NCBI GenBank assembly: GCA_905200905.1
Contig: CAJKMA010000086.1
Span: 1 to 9,577, forward strand
DNA: 9,577 bases
Source: an uncultured Bacillota bacterium
GTDB taxonomy: Bacteria > Bacillota > Clostridia > Lachnospirales > Lachnospiraceae
Direction of reading: 5' to 3'
Below, piece after piece: positions 6,645-9,577 of this stretch. Below the pieces are notes generated by a model, which saw only the letters and a program-made list of their open reading frames with translations, did no database searches and was not told where the DNA came from. Position 1 is the first letter of the stretch, and each line of letters begins with the position of its first letter. The position numbers and the translations under genes are program-made.

Positions 6645-6688
6645 CAAAAAAGAACTCCCCTTTTATCCGTTTCAAGAACAGGGGAGTT
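6645..6688 (-). terminator. Hairpin with U-tract between the HD gene and the fusion gene
   Basis: AACTCCCC (6653-6660) and GGGGAGTT (6681-6688) form a perfect 8-bp stem with a 20-nt loop. On the minus strand it is followed by CTTTTTTG, so it should end transcripts of the PhoH-HD operon. It lies only about 40 nt before the fusion gene start, and downstream of a possible promoter for that gene, so it could also act as a leader attenuator. Confidence 0.75.
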
Positions 6689-6700
6689 TGATTTTTCATT

Positions 6701-6729
6701 ATTTTATATCATTTTGTCAAAAAATGCAA
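6701..6729 (-). promoter_or_regulatory. Possible promoter of the fusion gene
   Basis: On the minus strand -35 TTGCAT (6724-6729) and -10 TAAAAT (6701-6706) are spaced by 17 nt; start near 6694. An overlapping TTGACA in the same stretch has no -10 at good spacing. If real, the transcript would run at once into the hairpin at 6653-6688. There is no good promoter between the hairpin and the gene. Confidence 0.4.
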
Positions 6730-6763
6730 GTCAAGAGGGCGGAAATATGTAATTCAGCCTTTC

Positions 6764-7420
6764 CTACAATACCTTACTTCCATTGGCAGTCAGTTTAAAC
6801 CTTGCTCCCAATAATTCCGCTGCTTTTCTGCACATCATCATTCTTCCAAGAAAAATCTCAAAGTACTCATACATGGTACAGATTTCTTCATCAATCTGCA
6901 AATTTAACGTAATCAGATGCTTCTGTGGACTAACTTTTACCGTTGCATTAGTAACTGCATAATTTACACGATCATGTTTATCAAAACTTGCTTTTTCTTT
7001 ATTTCTGACACGGTTTCTCCGAACATCTGTTTTATCCGCAAGAATCAGCGCAGCAGAAATAGGATCCACTGCCCCTCCTGTGGATTCATCATGATTCCCG
7101 ATTGCAGACATAATGAGGACCCTATCTTCCAGGGGAACCTTAAGTTTTTCTAAAATCGAATACGCTAAAATCGCCCCATATTCTCCATGATTCTTCCGAT
7201 TAATGACATTCCCAATATCATGCATGGCTCCCGCAAGTTCAGCAAGCTCAATTTCATGTTTGGAATATCCAAATTTTTCCAAAATCATACCAGCACGTTT
7301 GGCAACAATCGCACAATGCTTTTCCGAGTGATCTGTATACCCAAGGATTCCAAGATTGGCATTTCCCTTGGTTAAAAACGCTTTTACCTCTTCATTCTGT
7401 AATAATTCTTTATAATTCAA
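6764..7420 (-). CDS. HD-domain metal-dependent phosphohydrolase
   Basis: This 218-residue soluble protein has the HD-superfamily metal motif in order: His31 (TDHSEKH), His67-Asp68 (AMHDIG), His78, His110 (GNHDES) and Asp129 (LADKTD). Such enzymes hydrolyse phosphomonoesters or phosphodiesters, often nucleotides, using bound divalent metals; the substrate cannot be read from the sequence. The start is a TTG (7418-7420), as no in-frame ATG lies between the upstream stop and the first conserved motif. The best ribosome site, AGGAAGG (7434-7440), is 13 nt away, longer than usual, so translation may be weak or partly coupled to the upstream gene. It begins 29 nt after the PhoH-family stop codon on the same strand, so the two are probably cotranscribed. 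A hairpin with a U-tract follows. The C-terminal 70 residues have no recognised domain. Confidence 0.85.
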   Translation of the reverse strand: MNYKELLQNEEVKAFLTKGNANLGILGYTDHSEKHCAIVAKRAGMILEKFGYSKHEIELAELAGAMHDIGNVINRKNHGEYGAILAYSILEKLKVPLEDRVLIMSAIGNHDESTGGAVDPISAALILADKTDVRRNRVRNKEKASFDKHDRVNYAVTNATVKVSPQKHLITLNLQIDEEICTMYEYFEIFLGRMMMCRKAAELLGARFKLTANGSKVL

Positions 7421-7449
7421 CTCTTCTATTTTTCCTTCCTATTCTTTCT

Positions 7450-8823
7450 TTACAAACGGCAAATTGCCTCTGTGGCCAAAGCGGAACGTTCACATTCCTC
7501 AGATAACAATGTAATCTGCCAACATAGCGGGCTTCCCTTCATATGTTCCGCAGCATAGCTAAGCCCATTGGTTCTGTCATCCAAATAAGGCCGGTCAATC
7601 TGATTGGGATCTCCCAGAAGAACAATCTTCGTTTCTTTTCCTGCACGCGTAATAATCCCTTTGATTTGTGCCGGCGTCATATTTTGCGCCTCATCAATAA
7701 TCAAATACGTTTTTATAATCGACCTTCCTCTGATGAAGGTCAAGGCTTCTGTCTGAATCAATCCCCTGTCAAAAATCTCCTGTACCTTATCCTGTAATTC
7801 CTGCTCATTGGAATATCGCTCACCATCATTGGAATCTACTAATTGTTCCAGATTATCCATAATCGGACGCATCAGAGGAGAGATTTTTTCCTGCTCATCT
7901 CCAGGAAGAAATCCGATATCGGAATCAAAAAGCGCGTTTGGTCTGCAAATCAAAATGCGCCGATATTCGCCAGATGGATTGTTGAGTACTTTTTCCAAGC
8001 CCACTGCCAGAGAATAAAACGTCTTACTGGTTCCTGCCATTCCTTTTACAATGACCAGCGGTGCCTTTTCTGCCGGTTGCATCAAAGCTTCCTGAAGAAA
8101 ATACTGCCCTACATTCCTTGGAGTGACACCATATGGCGTCGCCTTCCGAAATTCCAGTTTCCGGATCACTCCTTTTTCCACCCGCCCTAACTGAGTCTTC
8201 TTCGAGGATTGATCGGCCTTTAAGATAACAAACTCATTCTCAAACAATTCCGGATGACTACACGTTCCATTGCTGTCACAGCAATAAACATGTTCCACAG
8301 GTACTCCCTTTTTCTTAAAATCCTTAAACAATTCTTCTGAAACAAAAACTTCTTTCCTGCCTAAATACTGTTCCTCGTGACCTGCAACCTGTTCTGTTGT
8401 AAAATCTTCTGCCTGAATCCCAAGAAGCTGTGCCTTAATCCGAAGGAGAATATCTTTTGTTACAAGAATCACTTGTTTTAAGCCCTCTTTCGATAAACCA
8501 AGGCAGACCTTTAAAATTCGATTATCTGATTTATGTTCCGGAAGATCTGGGGGCAATTCCACATTCAGATAATTTTTTTCCACCCGCAGGATACCTCCCT
8601 GCTCTGTACGAACCCCTTCAAGCAAATTCCCATTTCCTCTATGGGTTTCCAGAATCCGTATCGCCTTACGGACATTTGCTCCTTTTTCTCCCTCTTCTTT
8701 TTTCAAATTATCCAGTTCTTCCAACACGGTCATTGGCAGGACCACTTCATTGTCTTCAAAACATTCCACGGCATAAGGTGCCTGGATTAATACATTGGTA
8801 TCCAGTATATAAATTTTTTCCAT
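7450..8823 (-). CDS. PhoH-family ATPase with N-terminal PIN domain (PhoH2/YlaK type)
   Basis: The protein couples a PIN ribonuclease-like domain to a PhoH ATPase; homologues act as RNA helicase/ribonucleases in the cytoplasm. From the ATG at 8823 (457 residues) the PIN domain covers about 1-135 with its acidic residues present: Asp8 (LDTN), Glu36 (LEELD), Asp100 (SDNRI) and Asp124 (TKDI), so the nuclease site looks intact. The PhoH domain fills about 235-455, with Walker A GMAGTSKT (261-268), Walker B LIIDEAQN (374-381) and GDPNQID (404-410). An in-frame ATG at 8835 would add four residues but has no ribosome site; GAGG (8830-8833) is 6 nt before 8823 and overlaps that upstream codon, so 8823 is chosen. 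Length matches B. subtilis YlaK (about 440). It probably heads an operon with the HD hydrolase gene. Confidence 0.93.
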   Translation of the reverse strand: MEKIYILDTNVLIQAPYAVECFEDNEVVLPMTVLEELDNLKKEEGEKGANVRKAIRILETHRGNGNLLEGVRTEQGGILRVEKNYLNVELPPDLPEHKSDNRILKVCLGLSKEGLKQVILVTKDILLRIKAQLLGIQAEDFTTEQVAGHEEQYLGRKEVFVSEELFKDFKKKGVPVEHVYCCDSNGTCSHPELFENEFVILKADQSSKKTQLGRVEKGVIRKLEFRKATPYGVTPRNVGQYFLQEALMQPAEKAPLVIVKGMAGTSKTFYSLAVGLEKVLNNPSGEYRRILICRPNALFDSDIGFLPGDEQEKISPLMRPIMDNLEQLVDSNDGERYSNEQELQDKVQEIFDRGLIQTEALTFIRGRSIIKTYLIIDEAQNMTPAQIKGIITRAGKETKIVLLGDPNQIDRPYLDDRTNGLSYAAEHMKGSPLCWQITLLSEECERSALATEAICRL

Positions 8824-8874
8824 AAAAGACCTCATTACACATTTCTTATTTTCTCTTAAAGGTTACCACCACCT

Positions 8875-8903
8875 TGTATAATCGAAAGTCACGATATGGT
8901 TAA
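8875..8903 (-). promoter_or_regulatory. Weak candidate promoter for the PhoH-HD operon
   Basis: On the minus strand a TATACA (8875-8880) has TTAACC (8898-8903) 17 nt upstream. Each box matches the consensus at four of six positions. It lies in the only free DNA between the upstream terminator and the PhoH gene, but the call is tentative. Confidence 0.3.
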
Positions 8904-8911
8904 ATTTGTGT

Positions 8912-8969
8912 AAAAAATACCGTACGTCAAACTGAATTTTCAAATCGTTAGACAGTCTGACGCACGGTA
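8912..8969 (-). terminator. Strong 17-bp hairpin terminator upstream of the PhoH gene
   Basis: The arms 8918-8934 and 8953-8969 pair over 17 positions with an 18-nt loop. On the minus strand both imperfect positions become G-U pairs and the hairpin is followed by TTTTTT; on the plus strand the same positions would be A-C mismatches and there is no U-tract. The structure is therefore directional and stops minus-strand transcripts coming from the right. It is the second such signal after the DUF234 gene. Confidence 0.7.
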
Positions 8970-9170
8970 GTGCTGATTAACAATAGAAATCACGATATTG
9001 TCCTACCATGATTTTTCTTATAAGGAATTTAAGATGATGTAGTAAAAAACTATTTTCTATCATTATGAATGAAAAAAGGATAAATTTGTAGTTACCCAAA
9101 AATTAAGTGCTTACTTTGTGCAGGCGTTTTTCATTTAATAGTTCGCTAAAAATCGAACTTTCCTATAAAG

Positions 9171-9203
9171 TAAAAATACCCTGCCAGTCTTCACCAGCAG
9201 GGT
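9171..9203 (-). terminator. Terminator of the DUF234-type gene
   Basis: ACCCTGC (9178-9184) pairs with GCAGGGT (9197-9203) around a 12-nt loop, followed on the minus strand by ATTTTTA. It begins 13 nt after the gene's stop codon. Confidence 0.8.
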
Positions 9204-9215
9204 CGCTTGCGTTGT

Positions 9216-9577
9216 TTACTTGTAGAGATCTTCCAGTGTTATCAGCTGAACTTCGCCACGCTCCTGTGCTTGAAGAAGTCCATCCGTGAATCCGCCTTTC
9301 GAGAAAATATAATAATGATAGTTGTTGCCTTTTCCAAATACCGATGCGTAATCCCTCATCAAATCGAGTTCATCCACACCAATTTTTTCATTTCTGTACT
9401 TACACGAACCGATGATATAGTCCTTACCCTCGACAGGTGTTCCAACAATATCAATCTGTATCTGCTTTTTTTTCTTTGGGTCTGTCCCCCACCACTGACC
9501 GATTTCGCTCAGTTCAGTGGGGAGATTGTCTGAATAATAAAGCAGATAATCCTGACACATCTTCTCAAAAATCAGAC
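9216..9577 (-). CDS. C-terminal part of a DUF234-type AAA ATPase, 5' end outside the window
   Basis: The frame is open to the right edge; 119 residues are visible before the TAA stop (an internal ATG at 9558-9560 is not the true start). The segment matches the C-terminal DUF234 domain found after the P-loop ATPase domain in archaeal-type ATPases that are also common in clostridia: FEKMCQDYL, then EIGQWWG, then QIDIVG and GSCKYRNEKIG, ending in a short helical tail. DUF234 has a restriction-endonuclease-like fold. Here the lysine of the core and the Asp of IDIV are present, but the position before CK is Ser where many members have Glu, so nuclease activity is doubtful. The Walker motifs would lie beyond the window. 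The role of these proteins is poorly known. A hairpin terminator follows directly. Confidence 0.8.
   Translation of the reverse strand, partial: LIFEKMCQDYLLYYSDNLPTELSEIGQWWGTDPKKKKQIQIDIVGTPVEGKDYIIGSCKYRNEKIGVDELDLMRDYASVFGKGNNYHYYIFSKGGFTDGLLQAQERGEVQLITLEDLYK

Larger units (their letters stand above)
8824..9215. other. Gene-free interval with terminators and a possible palindromic repeat element
   Basis: No open frame with a convincing ribosome site is present; the longest minus-strand frame here is only about 28 codons from an ATG. The interval holds two minus-strand terminators (9171-9203 and 8912-8969), a small GTTCG/CGAAC hairpin (9141-9145 with 9154-9158), and two near-copies of ATATCGTGA-TTTC-ATT on either side of the 17-bp hairpin (TCACGATATgGT at 8889-8900 and TCACGATATtGT at 8990-9001 on the plus strand). 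This could be a decayed gene or a small non-autonomous repeat. Confidence 0.5.

Noticed and set aside
8457..8825. 122-codon and overlapping plus-strand frames opposite the PhoH gene
   Set aside because: They lie wholly antisense to a clearly conserved PIN-PhoH coding region and show no domain or ribosome site.
8824..8835. Upstream ATG of the PhoH-family gene
   Set aside because: No ribosome site precedes it, and its codon overlaps the GAGG that serves the ATG at 8823.
8915..9067. 28- to 41-codon minus-strand frame ending in IMVGQYRDFYC within the gene-free interval, considered as a gene remnant
   Set aside because: No ribosome site and no recognisable family; it ends at the terminator hairpin and is more easily explained as part of the repeat-like DNA.
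9107..9533. Plus-strand frames across the right end
   Set aside because: They cross the terminator at 9171-9203 and run antisense to the conserved DUF234 segment.

Overview
The window looks like a chromosomal segment from a low-GC Gram-positive gut anaerobe, most likely a Lachnospiraceae member of the Blautia/Ruminococcus type. The reasons are the AT-rich composition, the strong AGGAGG-type ribosome sites, the consensus sigma-A promoters, a tyrosine T-box in front of tyrS, and the short clostridial form of a biotin-dependent carboxyltransferase. This assignment is an inference from features, not from a database match.

Layout from left to right. (1) 1-1432, minus: carboxyltransferase subunit of an acyl-CoA carboxylase/decarboxylase, cut by the window edge about at its natural C-terminus, with its own promoter and a hairpin-bearing leader. 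(2) 1620-2246, minus: an unrecognised 208-residue protein. (3) 2539-3081, plus: beta-class carbonic anhydrase with a strong promoter over a 15-bp palindrome. (4) 3150-4373, minus: tyrosyl-tRNA synthetase, preceded by a T-box leader (specifier UAC, antiterminator, terminator) and a near-perfect promoter; a hairpin at 3098-3140 separates it from the carbonic anhydrase gene. (5) 4839-4988, plus: a 49-residue single-span membrane microprotein expressed divergently from tyrS. (6) 4977-6611, minus: an unusual two-domain protein, a NeuD/PglD-like left-handed beta-helix acyltransferase joined to an N-acetylhexosamine 1-kinase (NahK-like). (7) 7450-8823 then 6764-7420, minus: a PIN-PhoH ATPase followed by a soluble HD-domain phosphohydrolase, a likely two-gene operon. 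(8) 8824-9215: gene-free DNA with two terminators and a possible small palindromic repeat element. (9) 9216-9577, minus: the C-terminal end of a DUF234-type ATPase gene that enters from the right edge.

Most genes are housekeeping: translation (tyrS), CO2/bicarbonate supply and biotin-dependent carboxyl transfer, RNA metabolism (PhoH). Bicarbonate from carbonic anhydrase could feed a carboxylase that uses the carboxyltransferase, but the two genes are separately transcribed and the link is speculative. The most unusual item is the acyltransferase/hexosamine-kinase fusion, which suggests one polypeptide that both acylates and 1-phosphorylates an amino sugar on the way to a nucleotide sugar. No tRNA or rRNA gene, CRISPR array, integrase or complete insertion sequence was seen.
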